From Deinococcus rhizophilus (GTDB taxonomy: Bacteria; Deinococcota; Deinococci; Deinococcales; Deinococcaceae), in assembly GCF_030271215.1 (NCBI RefSeq), contig NZ_JASNGB010000014.1:4167-35246 (forward strand): DNA of 31,080 nt, in the 5' to 3' direction. Below, in pieces: positions 1-19,412 of this stretch. The notes beneath the pieces were generated by a model. It saw only the letters and a list, made by a program, of their open reading frames with translations. It was not told where the DNA came from and made no database searches. Both the position numbers and the translations under genes were made by a program. Numbering within the stretch: position 1 is the first letter of the stretch; each line of letters starts with the position of its first letter.

Positions 1-21
1 CCTAGGCCCAAACACCCCTCC

Positions 22-130
22 GCCCCCTCCGGGGGCACCTCCCCTCAAAGGGAGGCTTTCGTGGGCACCAACAGCCCGGTTACGTGCGCTTCGAAGGCTC
101 CCCTCAAGGGGAGCGGTCAGCGAAGCTGAC
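22..130. repeat. Cluster of short palindromes downstream of mfd
   Basis: The stretch behind the mfd stop codon holds four hairpin-forming units. They are GCCCCC-tcc-GGGGGC at 22-36, CCTCCCCT-caa-AGGGAGG near 38-55, a perfect GCTCCCCT-ca-AGGGGAGC at 97-114, and GTCAGC-gaa-GCTGAC at 116-130. The second and third share the CTCCCCTCAA core, so they look like copies of one small dispersed element. On the minus strand they could end the mfd transcript, but there is no clear T-tract. No gene is visible in 1-141. Confidence 0.6.
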
Positions 131-141
131 TGAGGGGTTCC

Positions 142-3282
<3,141 letters not shown>

Positions 3283-3288
3283 CGGAAG

Positions 3289-3294
3289 ATTGTA
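3289..3294 (-). promoter_or_regulatory. -10 element of mfd (leaderless)
   Basis: TACAAT on the minus strand lies six bases before the GTG start of mfd. This is the spacing expected if transcription begins at or next to the start codon. Confidence 0.6.
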
Positions 3295-3332
3295 CGCGGG
3301 GGCGCCGGAAGGGAGGGGGACGGAGGGAACGG

Positions 3333-4415
3333 TCAGGCGGGGGCGAGGGTGAGGATGCGGTCGGGGAAGGTGGGGAAGGCGCTCTGCGGCGCTTCCACCT
3401 GCGGGTGATCCCAGGCGATCAGACGCACGGCGACGAGGCGGGCTTCCCGGTGGACGGCGAGATTCTGTCCCCGGTATCCGTCATGCCGGAAACCGACATT
3501 CGGCCCCTGCTCGCTCCCCAGCCACTGCGCGTCCCTTGGAAACTCCTGAGGCCGCAAGTCCACTTGCCGAATCAGGTGCAGGACGCGGTCGCGCTCTACT
3601 CCCTGACATCGGCAATCTTCCAGGGCCGCCACCTGCTCCGCCGTCCCGCCTACCCGACGGAGTGATTCAATCTGACCCTCACCGATGCTGTAACGCGTCC
3701 AGGCGGGCAGCATCCACCACAGCAGGCCGATGGACGGCTCGGCAGGTGTGGCAGGCCGCGTGCTTTCCTCCAGCCACTCACGAGTGATCAGACCGTTGCC
3801 ACCGTCCAACGCCACCTGCCCCAGCCGCGCCAGGTCGCGGGCGTGAAGCCGCAGCCCTGCTAGACCGTGCGGATTCCCGGCCGGGTCACGCACCCATTCC
3901 CACTCTTCAATTCCCAGCGGCCCGAACAGCTCCGCGCGGGCGAAATCGTCGGCCTTCTGCCCGGTAGCGCGTTCCAGCAGACCGCAAATAAGATTGACTG
4001 CCTTGTTGTTGTAGGCGAACACAGAACCGGGAGCGTGCTCCAGCTCGGCACACAGCGCGAGTTGCACGAAGTCTGGGCTGGGGTAGATCTCCGCCGGAGC
4101 CATCGGCACGTTTTGAAGGCCACTCGTATGCGTCATCAGATGCCGCAGCATCACGTCCCGCTTGCGCCCCTGCCGCCACTCCGGGAAGAACTCGCACACG
4201 GGCACGTCGGCCCCCGGCAGATGCCCCAGCGTGACCGCGCGGCCCACCACCAAGCTCAGCACGGCCTTGGTCACGCTCATCGTCTCGATGGGACGGTCGC
4301 CGCGCCCGTCCAGCACCTCGTCCACGAGGACTTCCCCGCCCTGCATCACGACGAGGGCGCTGCTGTGCGTGGCACGGGCCTCGTCCACGAGGGCGTCAAG
4401 CTGGGCGGTGGGCAT
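3333..4415 (-). CDS. Beta-lactamase-fold serine hydrolase
   Basis: This 360-residue protein belongs to the serine beta-lactamase / penicillin-binding-protein-like hydrolases (class C, EstB and 6-aminohexanoate-hydrolase relatives). The catalytic SxxK motif is S47-V-T-K50 and the second motif is Y135-N-N137. The third motif, usually HxG or GxGG, appears as HDGYRGQ near the C-terminus. About 70 residues containing two cysteines (CRC) separate the LLWW strand from that motif, longer than in simple family members. No signal peptide is seen, so it is probably cytoplasmic. The start is ATG 4415 because the upstream extension is low-complexity and a TACGCT -10 sits six bases before it. The substrate cannot be told from sequence. 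Confidence 0.8.
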   Translation of the reverse strand: MPTAQLDALVDEARATHSSALVVMQGGEVLVDEVLDGRGDRPIETMSVTKAVLSLVVGRAVTLGHLPGADVPVCEFFPEWRQGRKRDVMLRHLMTHTSGLQNVPMAPAEIYPSPDFVQLALCAELEHAPGSVFAYNNKAVNLICGLLERATGQKADDFARAELFGPLGIEEWEWVRDPAGNPHGLAGLRLHARDLARLGQVALDGGNGLITREWLEESTRPATPAEPSIGLLWWMLPAWTRYSIGEGQIESLRRVGGTAEQVAALEDCRCQGVERDRVLHLIRQVDLRPQEFPRDAQWLGSEQGPNVGFRHDGYRGQNLAVHREARLVAVRLIAWDHPQVEAPQSAFPTFPDRILTLAPA

Positions 4416-4421
4416 GGCCGC

Positions 4422-4427
4422 AGCGTA
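4422..4427 (-). promoter_or_regulatory. -10 element of the serine hydrolase gene
   Basis: TACGCT on the minus strand is six bases before ATG 4415. It fits the leaderless pattern and supports this start over the longer open frame. Confidence 0.5.
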
Positions 4428-4456
4428 CCCCGGCTGCCCAGCCCGCGCCCGCCGAT

Positions 4457-4795
4457 TTACCGCCCGCTGCGGCAGCCCGTGAGCAGCCCCCGCGCTCGCC
4501 CCGTGTCCGTCTCCGGCCCGGACAGGCCCGCGTACCGCGCCCCGCTCGCGGAGATCGCCTGGGCCAGCCTGTGCTCCTGCCCACGCCACCGCAGCACGGC
4601 AAAACGTGCGCCTTCCTCGCCAGACCGGAGAGAGGTCACGCGGACCTGCCTGCTCCCGTCACCGGCGGAGTCGAAGGTGCGGGACGTGCCGGGCGCGGGA
4701 GGGCCGCCCCCCGCTGCGGCGACCGGGGCGAGGGCGAGAAGCGTCAGGGCCGCCGCTGCGGGGCTCCTGGCCCCAGCAGAGGGACCGGGGAGCAC
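4457..4795 (-). CDS. Small secreted MliC-like protein (lysozyme-inhibitor fold)
   Basis: The frame has no ATG near its start, so GTG 4795 is chosen, giving 112 residues. The N-terminus has a typical export signal: an arginine, then an alanine/leucine core ([16 protein letters not shown]), ending near residue 28. The mature part reads [25 protein letters not shown]; the strand pattern and the SASGARY signature resemble MliC/PliC, periplasmic inhibitors of C-type lysozyme. There is one cysteine (C108) and no lipobox. The gene lies 41 bases upstream of the serine hydrolase, same strand, and is divergent from the binding-protein gene at 4847. Seen: signal-like leader and motif. Inferred: the lysozyme-inhibitor relation. 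The start codon is uncertain. Confidence 0.55.
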   Translation of the reverse strand: MLPGPSAGARSPAAAALTLLALAPVAAAGGGPPAPGTSRTFDSAGDGSRQVRVTSLRSGEEGARFAVLRWRGQEHRLAQAISASGARYAGLSGPETDTGRARGLLTGCRSGR

Positions 4796-4833
4796 CTGCC
4801 CACACAGATTACAAACTTGGTCAACTTCTCTGC

Positions 4834-4839
4834 TATGCT
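4834..4839 (+). promoter_or_regulatory. Extended -10 element of the binding-protein gene
   Basis: TATGCT, preceded by TGC (an extended -10), ends seven bases before ATG 4847. The surrounding 4800-4846 is AT-richer than its neighbours, and two AACTT repeats (AACTTGGTCAACTT) lie just upstream. Confidence 0.6.
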
Positions 4840-4846
4840 TTGTTTT

Positions 4847-5815
4847 ATGAAGCGGACTCTCCTCTCTCTCCTGACCCTGGCCGCGAGCACGGCGCAGGCG
4901 CAGCAGGCCAAAGAACTTCGGCTCGGTGTTTTTCCCAACGTGACGCACGCGGCCGGACTGGTCGGCATTCAGCGCGGCCTCTTTCAGAAGGAACTCGGGG
5001 GCGTCAAGCTGGTCGTCAGGGAGTTCGCCAACGGCTCGCAGATCAACGAGGCGTTCGCGGCGGGCGCGATCGACGCCGCCTACGTCGGCCCCGGCCCGGC
5101 CATGAACGCCTTTATGCGCGGCGTGCCCATCCAGGTGTACGCGGGCGCAGCGAACGCGGGCGCGGTGCTGGTCGGGCGCAAGGACAGCGGCATCCGCAAT
5201 GTCAAGGCGCTGAAGGGCAAGAAGGTCGCCGTGCCCACGCGCGGCTCGACCCAGGACATCAGCCTGCGGCACCTGCTGCACGAGAACGGCCTGAAGGCCA
5301 CCGACGAGGGCGGCAACGTGACCATCGTGCCCATCGACCCGGCGAACATGCCTGCCGCCTTCGCCACCAAGCAGGTCGACGCCGCGCTGGTGCAGGAGCC
5401 CTGGGGCGCGATCATGGAGTCGCAGGGGGCCAAACTCATCGCGGGCGAGAAGGCCATCTGGGCGGGCGGGAACTACACCACCACCGTCCTCGCCGTGAAC
5501 ACCAGGTTCGCCGCGCAGAACCCCGAAACGGTCAGGGACCTGCTGCGCGGGCACCTCGGGGCCATCAACTTTATCGGGAAGAGCAACGCCGGGGCGCAGA
5601 AGGCCGTCGCGGACCAGATTCAGGCGTTTACCGGCAAGCGGCCGGGCACCGCCGACCTGTTCAAGGCGCTGTCGCGGACCAAGGTGACCTGGGACATCAA
5701 CATGAGGACGCTGGCCGAGTACGCGCAGCTCAACAAGGAAGCGGGCTTCGCGCGGGACGTGCCGGACCTGAGCAAGTTCGTGAACCTCAGCGTGATGCGC
5801 GGGCTGGCGAAGTAA
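4847..5815 (+). CDS. ABC transporter substrate-binding protein, sulfonate/nitrate/taurine class
   Basis: The 322-residue protein begins with a Sec signal peptide ([19 protein letters not shown]) and continues as an NMT1/SsuA-type periplasmic binding protein. Typical family segments are [17 protein letters not shown] at the first strand, [16 protein letters not shown], and [13 protein letters not shown]. Such proteins deliver sulfonates, taurine, nitrate or related small molecules to an inner-membrane ABC transporter. No cognate permease or ATPase gene is next to it: the upstream gene is divergent and the downstream gene unrelated. The orphan must therefore use a transporter encoded elsewhere. 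The ligand cannot be fixed from sequence. ATG 4847 is chosen because it starts the signal peptide and follows the -10 element. Confidence 0.85.
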   Translation: MKRTLLSLLTLAASTAQAQQAKELRLGVFPNVTHAAGLVGIQRGLFQKELGGVKLVVREFANGSQINEAFAAGAIDAAYVGPGPAMNAFMRGVPIQVYAGAANAGAVLVGRKDSGIRNVKALKGKKVAVPTRGSTQDISLRHLLHENGLKATDEGGNVTIVPIDPANMPAAFATKQVDAALVQEPWGAIMESQGAKLIAGEKAIWAGGNYTTTVLAVNTRFAAQNPETVRDLLRGHLGAINFIGKSNAGAQKAVADQIQAFTGKRPGTADLFKALSRTKVTWDINMRTLAEYAQLNKEAGFARDVPDLSKFVNLSVMRGLAK

Positions 5816-5911
5816 GAGCCGCCAGCTCCCAGCTCCTGGCCACCAGCGAAAGCCCCAGCCTCCTGTCGGGGCTTTTGTTTTGCTGGTCGCTGGCCGCTGG
5901 TGGCTGGCCGC
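5816..5911. repeat. GCTGG-pentamer terminator element, copy 1
   Basis: The intrinsic terminator at 5849-5881 is embedded in two arms built of CCAGC (left) and GCTGG (right) units. The right arm ends GCTGGCCGCT, directly followed by the -10 box of the next gene. The reverse complement of the left arm contains GCTGGGAGCTGGC, which also occurs in the right arm of the second copy at 14868-14952. Confidence 0.6.
5849..5881 (+). terminator. Intrinsic terminator after the binding-protein gene
   Basis: AAAGCCCC at 5849-5856 pairs perfectly with GGGGCTTT at 5868-5875 over an 11-base loop, followed by TGTTTT. It is flanked on both sides by CCAGC/GCTGG pentamers (see the repeat entry). Confidence 0.8.
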
Positions 5912-5917
5912 TACACT
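5912..5917 (+). promoter_or_regulatory. -10 element of the gene at 5924
   Basis: TACACT ends six bases before ATG 5924 and abuts the right arm of the repeat element. A leaderless mRNA is expected. Confidence 0.55.
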
Positions 5918-5923
5918 ACCCCC

Positions 5924-6664
<741 letters not shown>

Positions 6665-6720
6665 CCGCGCTGCCCCCTTCCCCCCGAGTGTGGGGGAGGA
6701 ACGGGGAAGCGCGGGGCAAT

Positions 6721-6736
6721 CTGGTAACGTTTCCAG
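6721..6736. promoter_or_regulatory. LacI-family-type operator upstream of glgX
   Basis: CTGGTAACGTTTCCAG is a 16-base dyad, symmetric at all but one position pair (CTGGnAACGTTnCCAG) with a central CG. That is the hallmark of operators bound by LacI/GalR-family repressors. It lies 133 bases before the glgX start. No regulator gene of this family is in the window. Confidence 0.5.
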
Positions 6737-6800
6737 ACATGGGCGGTGACTTCACGGGAGAAGGCCTGAGGGCCGGGAACCGGAAGCCGCCGCCCTCCAC

Positions 6801-6828
6801 TTGACCCATGAACATTGACCCATGAACA
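6801..6828 (+). repeat. Perfect 14-bp tandem direct repeat before glgX
   Basis: TTGACCCATGAACA occurs twice in immediate succession (6801-6814 and 6815-6828). Each unit starts with a -35-like TTGACC. The repeat ends 40 bases before the glgX start. Confidence 0.75.
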
Positions 6829-6868
6829 CGGCGGGCGCTCCGGCGGCCCGTGGAGGACCCCAGTACCC

Positions 6869-9004
<2,136 letters not shown>

Positions 9005-9467
9005 GACAGGCGCGGCCTTCGCCGGAGGTTCAGGGGGCACCTGGGCCTCCGGCTTCCTGGAGACCCGCCTCACTCTGGAGGGAGGGGTCTGTCTTCCGTG
9101 GTGCGGACGGTTTCGTAACCCGCTGGAACTTCTCCACCGGGAACGGCGTCGGCGTCGCCGTCCACCCCCCTCCCCGACCCTCTGCAAGCAGCTCTGCGGG
9201 TCCCCCCACCCGGAGGGAGGCAGAAAAAGCCCGTCTGCACCGCTGAACTTCCCATGCACATCAAGCGCCGCGAGGGGGGAGGGGCCGATTGCCTCCCACT
9301 CGCGTTTTTCTGCTGGCGCCGCGCGGGGAAGGATGCGCGACCGCCCGCATCATCCATCCGGGAGGGTCACCCGGGCTTTACCCTGTTCTCATCGGGGGGT
9401 CAACTCCGGCTCCTAGCCTGACCCCTCTGCCGACCTCCCCCGTGAAGTCGGCCTGAAAGGAGCTGTC
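9005..9467. other. 463-bp intergenic region with inverted repeats
   Basis: No convincing gene is seen; the open frames here have no family features. Visible structure includes a near-palindrome with central CG, GGTTTCGTAACC (9109-9120), and an inverted repeat GCAGAAAAA (9220-9228) / TTTTTCTGC (9305-9313), about 76 bases apart. The stretch around 9160-9230 (CTCTGCAAGCAGCTCTGC, then GGAGGGAGG) looks like a dispersed intergenic repeat, but no second copy is in the window. A TAGCCT at 9414-9419 could be the treZ -10 box. Confidence 0.45.
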
Positions 9468-14128
<4,661 letters not shown>

Positions 14129-14167
14129 CCCACCCCCCCGCCGGGAACTTTCCCCTCCCCCGCCCCG

Positions 14168-14173
14168 TATCCT
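14168..14173 (+). promoter_or_regulatory. -10 element of the Bax inhibitor-1 family gene
   Basis: TATCCT ends seven bases before ATG 14181, matching the leaderless pattern. The short gap after treY has no terminator. Confidence 0.5.
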
Positions 14174-14180
14174 GTCCCGT

Positions 14181-14867
14181 ATGCAACTGACTGCCACCCG
14201 GACAGAAAATCTGGTTCGCACCTTCATGGCGCGGACGTACTCGTGGATGGCGGCGGGCCTGGCCCTGACCGCCGGGGTCGCCTACCTGACCGCGCAAAAC
14301 GAGGTGCTGGCCGCGCAGGTCTTCGGCTGGCGCTGGGGCCTGCTCATCGCGCAACTGGTGATCGTGTTCGCTCTGAGCGGGCTGGCGCACCGCATGAACA
14401 GCGCGGTGGCGGGGATGCTCTTTATCGTCTACGCCGCGCTGACGGGCCTGACCTTCAGCTCGCTGCTGCTGGCCTACGACCCGAACGCGGTCACCGCCGC
14501 CTTCCTGACCACCGCCGGGACCTTCGGCGCCATGAGCGTGGCGGGCTTCGTGATCAAGAAGGACCTCAGCGGCATGGGGCGGTTTTTCCTGTTCGCGGTG
14601 ATCGGGCTCTTTATCGCCATGATCGTCAACTTCTTCGTGGCGAGCAGTGCGCTCACCCTGGGCCTCAGCGTGATCGGCGTGCTGCTGTTCGCGGGCCTGA
14701 CCGTCTACGACACCCAGATGCTGCGCAACCTCGCGCTCAGCGGCGTTCAGGGCGAGATGGCCGAGCGGGCGGCGATCAACGGGGCGCTGGCGCTGTACCT
14801 CGACTTCGTGAACATGTTCCTGTTCATCCTGCGGCTGTTCGGCTTCGCGGGCAGCAGCAACGACTGA
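14181..14867 (+). CDS. Bax inhibitor-1 / YccA family membrane protein
   Basis: The 228-residue protein is almost entirely hydrophobic, with about seven membrane segments, as in bacterial Bax inhibitor-1 (YbhL, YccA, YetJ) proteins. Family features are the N-terminal [15 protein letters not shown], the third-segment [11 protein letters not shown], the [13 protein letters not shown] loop, and the C-terminal LTVYDTQML followed by [20 protein letters not shown]. In this family the two conserved acidic residues in the last segments gate a pH-sensitive calcium leak (YetJ) or bind FtsH (YccA). The role here is not deducible. It is convergent with treS; only the terminator element separates them. Confidence 0.92.
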   Translation: MQLTATRTENLVRTFMARTYSWMAAGLALTAGVAYLTAQNEVLAAQVFGWRWGLLIAQLVIVFALSGLAHRMNSAVAGMLFIVYAALTGLTFSSLLLAYDPNAVTAAFLTTAGTFGAMSVAGFVIKKDLSGMGRFFLFAVIGLFIAMIVNFFVASSALTLGLSVIGVLLFAGLTVYDTQMLRNLALSGVQGEMAERAAINGALALYLDFVNMFLFILRLFGFAGSSND

Positions 14868-14952
14868 GCTTCCAGCACCCAGCAAGACAGAAGGCCCCGG
14901 CTCACGCTGGGGCTTTCTTCTGCTCTTTTGCTGGCGGCTGGGAGCTGGCCGC
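14868..14952. repeat. GCTGG-pentamer terminator element, copy 2
   Basis: The whole gap between the convergent Bax-inhibitor and treS stop codons is this element. It has CCAGC units on the left, a GC hairpin (AAGGCCCC 14891-14898 with GGGGCTTT 14909-14916, one wobble pair) followed by CTTCTGCTCTTTT, then GCTGGCGGCTGGGAGCTGGCCGC on the right. It has the same architecture and end sequence (GCTGGCCGCT) as copy 1 at 5816-5911, and would stop transcription from the left. Confidence 0.65.
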
Positions 14953-16629
<1,677 letters not shown>

Positions 16630-16636
16630 GCGGCGC

Positions 16637-16642
16637 AGTCTA
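16637..16642 (-). promoter_or_regulatory. -10 element of treS
   Basis: TAGACT on the minus strand ends seven bases before the treS ATG, consistent with a leaderless transcript. Confidence 0.5.
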
Positions 16643-16703
16643 AGGGGCGGGGTGGAAGCGGTGCCAGGGGTGGGCCTTCCTCATCCGGCCCATCTGTCTT
16701 TTT

Positions 16704-16723
16704 GATAAAGATAAATCATTATG
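16704..16723 (+). promoter_or_regulatory. Fur-box-like sequence over the metal-binding-protein start
   Basis: GATAAA-GATAAA-TC-ATTATG resembles the classic Fur box (GATAAT GATAAT C ATTATC), with a perfect hexamer repeat and a near-inverted third half-site. It is the most AT-rich spot nearby and overlaps both the probable -10 region and the ATG at 16721. A bound Fur-family protein would block transcription. A Fur-family gene is at 30389. Confidence 0.45.
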
Positions 16724-17641
16724 CGTTCTTCCTCCCGCCTGCTGCTGTCCACCCTCCTCCTCTGTGCCGCCGCGTCCGCCCAGGCCGCCCCTGTCCCCGT
16801 GAGCGCGACGACGAGCATCGTGGGCGACTTCGTGAGGGCGGTGGGGGGCACGCGGGTGGTCGTGAACGTGATCGTCCCGGCGGGAAGCGATACCCACAGC
16901 TTTCAGCCGGGCACGGCAGCGATCCGGCGGCTGGCCGGAAGCCGCGCCCTGTTCGTCAACGGCGCGGGGCTGGAGCCCTGGCTGCCGAAGCTGAAGGCGG
17001 CGGCCCCCAAGGTGCCAGTGACCGAACTGACGCGGGGATTGAAGCTGCGCGAGATGGGGCACGCGGCGGGGGGGGACCACGGGCACGACGACCACGGCCC
17101 CCTGGACCCCCATGCCTGGTGGGACGCGGGCCTCGCCGCCGGGTACGTGCGGAACGTGCGGTCGGCGCTGACCCGGCTGGACCCGGCCGGAAAGGCGACC
17201 TACGCGGAGAATGCGGCGGCCTACCTGCGCCAGCTCAGCGCGGCCGACGCCTATGCCAAAAAGCAGTTCGCCAGTGTCCCCGCCGCCCGCCGCCGCATCG
17301 TGACCAACCACGACAGCCTGGGCTACCTCGCCGGGCGCTACGGGCTGACGGTGGTGGGCACCGTGCTGCCCGGCGGCGGCACCGAGCGCGAGCCGGGTGC
17401 CCGCGAACTCGCGGCGCTGGTGTCGGCGGTGAAAGGGAGCGGTGCCCGCGTGATCTTCACCGAGGCCGCGCTGAACACCCGGCTCGCGCAGACCCTGGCC
17501 CGCGAGACGGGCGCGAAGGTGGCCCCGCCCCTCTACACCGACACCCTGGGGCCGAAGGGGAGCGCGGGCGAGACCTTCCTGAAGGCTCTGCGGCACAACG
17601 TGGACGTGATGGTACGGGCGCTGAGGGCCGGAGCATCTTGA
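16721..17641 (+). CDS. Metal ABC transporter substrate-binding protein (ZnuA/TroA family)
   Basis: This 306-residue periplasmic protein of cluster A-I binds Zn2+ or Mn2+ for uptake. A signal peptide ([22 protein letters not shown]) is followed by the ligand residues H59 (DTHSFQP), H131 (DPHAWWD), H197 ([15 protein letters not shown]) and D274 (DTLG). An H-H-H-D set is found in TroA- and ZnuA-like proteins; strict Mn proteins such as PsaA have Glu at the third place. A His/Asp-rich loop ([13 protein letters not shown], about 114-126) also favours zinc. There is no clear lipobox. ATPase and permease genes follow 44 bases later with their own promoter. The Fur-like box at its start suggests metal repression. 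Confidence 0.88.
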   Translation: MRSSSRLLLSTLLLCAAASAQAAPVPVSATTSIVGDFVRAVGGTRVVVNVIVPAGSDTHSFQPGTAAIRRLAGSRALFVNGAGLEPWLPKLKAAAPKVPVTELTRGLKLREMGHAAGGDHGHDDHGPLDPHAWWDAGLAAGYVRNVRSALTRLDPAGKATYAENAAAYLRQLSAADAYAKKQFASVPAARRRIVTNHDSLGYLAGRYGLTVVGTVLPGGGTEREPGARELAALVSAVKGSGARVIFTEAALNTRLAQTLARETGAKVAPPLYTDTLGPKGSAGETFLKALRHNVDVMVRALRAGAS

Positions 17642-17650
17642 TTTTGGTTT

Positions 17651-17663
17651 CGCAATAACTGCG
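17651..17663. promoter_or_regulatory. Short dyad before the ATPase gene
   Basis: CGCA-ataac-TGCG is a perfect 4+5+4 inverted repeat 10 bases upstream of the -10 box of the ATPase gene. It could be an operator, but the short arms make chance possible. Confidence 0.25.
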
Positions 17664-17673
17664 GACGACGCGC

Positions 17674-17679
17674 TATGCT
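17674..17679 (+). promoter_or_regulatory. -10 element of the metal-transporter ATPase gene
   Basis: TATGCT ends six bases before ATG 17686. It suggests the ATPase-permease pair can be transcribed separately from the binding-protein gene. Confidence 0.55.
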
Positions 17680-17685
17680 GGCCCG

Positions 17686-18407
17686 ATGCTCGGCGTGGAG
17701 AACCTGACCGTCCGCTACGGTGCCCATACAGCGCTGGAGGGCGCGACTGTGCGCTTTGAGGCGGGGCAGTTCAGCGCCGTGATCGGGCCGAACGGGGCGG
17801 GCAAGAGCACGCTGCTCAAGGTGCTGGCAGGGCTGCTCCCCGACCCCCAGGGCTGCGTGCGCTTCGACCCCGGCCACACCCCTCGGCAGTGCGTGTCCTA
17901 CGTGCCGCAGCAGCAGACGCTGGACTGGGCCTTTCCGGTCACGGTCTGGGACGTGGCGATGATGGGCCGCACCGGGCGGCTGGGCTGGTTGCGCTGGGCG
18001 GGGCGGGCCGACCGACAGAAGGTGGCCTCGGCGCTGGAGGAAACCGGCGTGTACGACCTGCGCCACCGCCATATCGGGGCCCTGTCGGGCGGGCAGCGCC
18101 AGCGCGTGCTGCTCGCGCGGATGCTGGCGCGGGAAGGCCACCTGCTCTTGCTCGACGAACCGCTCACCGGGGTGGACCCCGCCACCCAGGAAGGGCTGAT
18201 GGCCCTCTTGAGGCGGCAGGCCGACCGGGGCCGCGCCGTCGTGATGGTCACCCACGACCTCGACCAGGCGCGGCGCTGGTGCGACCACCTCGTGCTCGTC
18301 AACCGCCGGGTCATCGCGGACGGCACCCCGGACGAGGTGTATACGCCCCACAACATCGAGGCGACCTTCAGCGTGAGTCACCTCGGACACACCCACGCGG
18401 AGGCCTG

Positions 18408-18408
<1 letters not shown>
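17686..18408 (+). CDS. Metal ABC transporter ATP-binding protein
   Basis: The 240-residue protein is the cytoplasmic motor of the Zn/Mn uptake system. It has Walker [10 protein letters not shown] (about 34-42), the Q-loop segment [24 protein letters not shown], signature LSGGQRQR, Walker [13 protein letters not shown] and the H-loop MVTHDL. The D-W-x-FPVTVxDVxxMGR segment is typical of the manganese-type MntB/SitB/ScaC group, whereas the binding protein looks zinc-like, so the transported metal remains open. The C-terminus ends in a His-containing tail ([10 protein letters not shown]). The stop TGA shares its A with the permease ATG, so the two genes are translationally coupled. Confidence 0.92.
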
Positions 18409-19217
<809 letters not shown>

Positions 19218-19261
19218 CCGCCCCGCCTCCGCGTTCTGGCTTATCCGGCCGGAGCGTGCGC

Positions 19262-19267
19262 TACGCT
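19262..19267 (+). promoter_or_regulatory. Possible -10 element of the ABC-F leader
   Basis: TACGCT lies 146 bases before the ABC-F GTG start and would give a transcript including the short leader frame. No strong -35 is seen. Confidence 0.3.
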
Positions 19268-19327
19268 CGGGGCAACGGTCCGGGCTTCCCGGCGTTCGGC
19301 CTTCCCCCACTCCAGGAGTCCCCCACC

Positions 19328-19348
19328 TTGCGTCTCTTTCCCCTGTAA
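19328..19348 (+). CDS. Six-codon leader peptide upstream of the ABC-F gene (candidate)
   Basis: TTG at 19328 opens a frame MRLFPL ending in TAA. AGGAG (19314-19318) lies nine bases before it, a usable ribosome binding site. The coding bases TTTCCCCTG (19337-19345) are complementary, with one bulged G, to CAGGGGGAAA (19400-19409), the ribosome binding site of the ABC-F gene. TTCCCCC (19302-19308) offers a second, perfect 7-bp pairing. The arrangement resembles drug-inducible translation attenuators, in which a ribosome stalled on the leader frees the downstream site. Seen: frame, ribosome site, complementarity. Inferred: the regulatory role. Confidence 0.4.
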   Translation: MRLFPL

Positions 19349-19412
19349 CCGCGACCTGAAGCCTCGTTCCCGCCCGCTGTGGCTGGGACGGCTCACCCGC
19401 AGGGGGAAATGA

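Noticed and set aside
6739..6804. Possible 21-codon leader peptide directly after the LacI-type dyad
   Set aside because: It has no ribosome site or amino-acid pattern suggesting attenuation; the frame is probably chance.
9070..9357. 95-codon frame in the treZ spacer
   Set aside because: Low-complexity, no homology pattern, frame runs through the inverted repeat; treated as noncoding.
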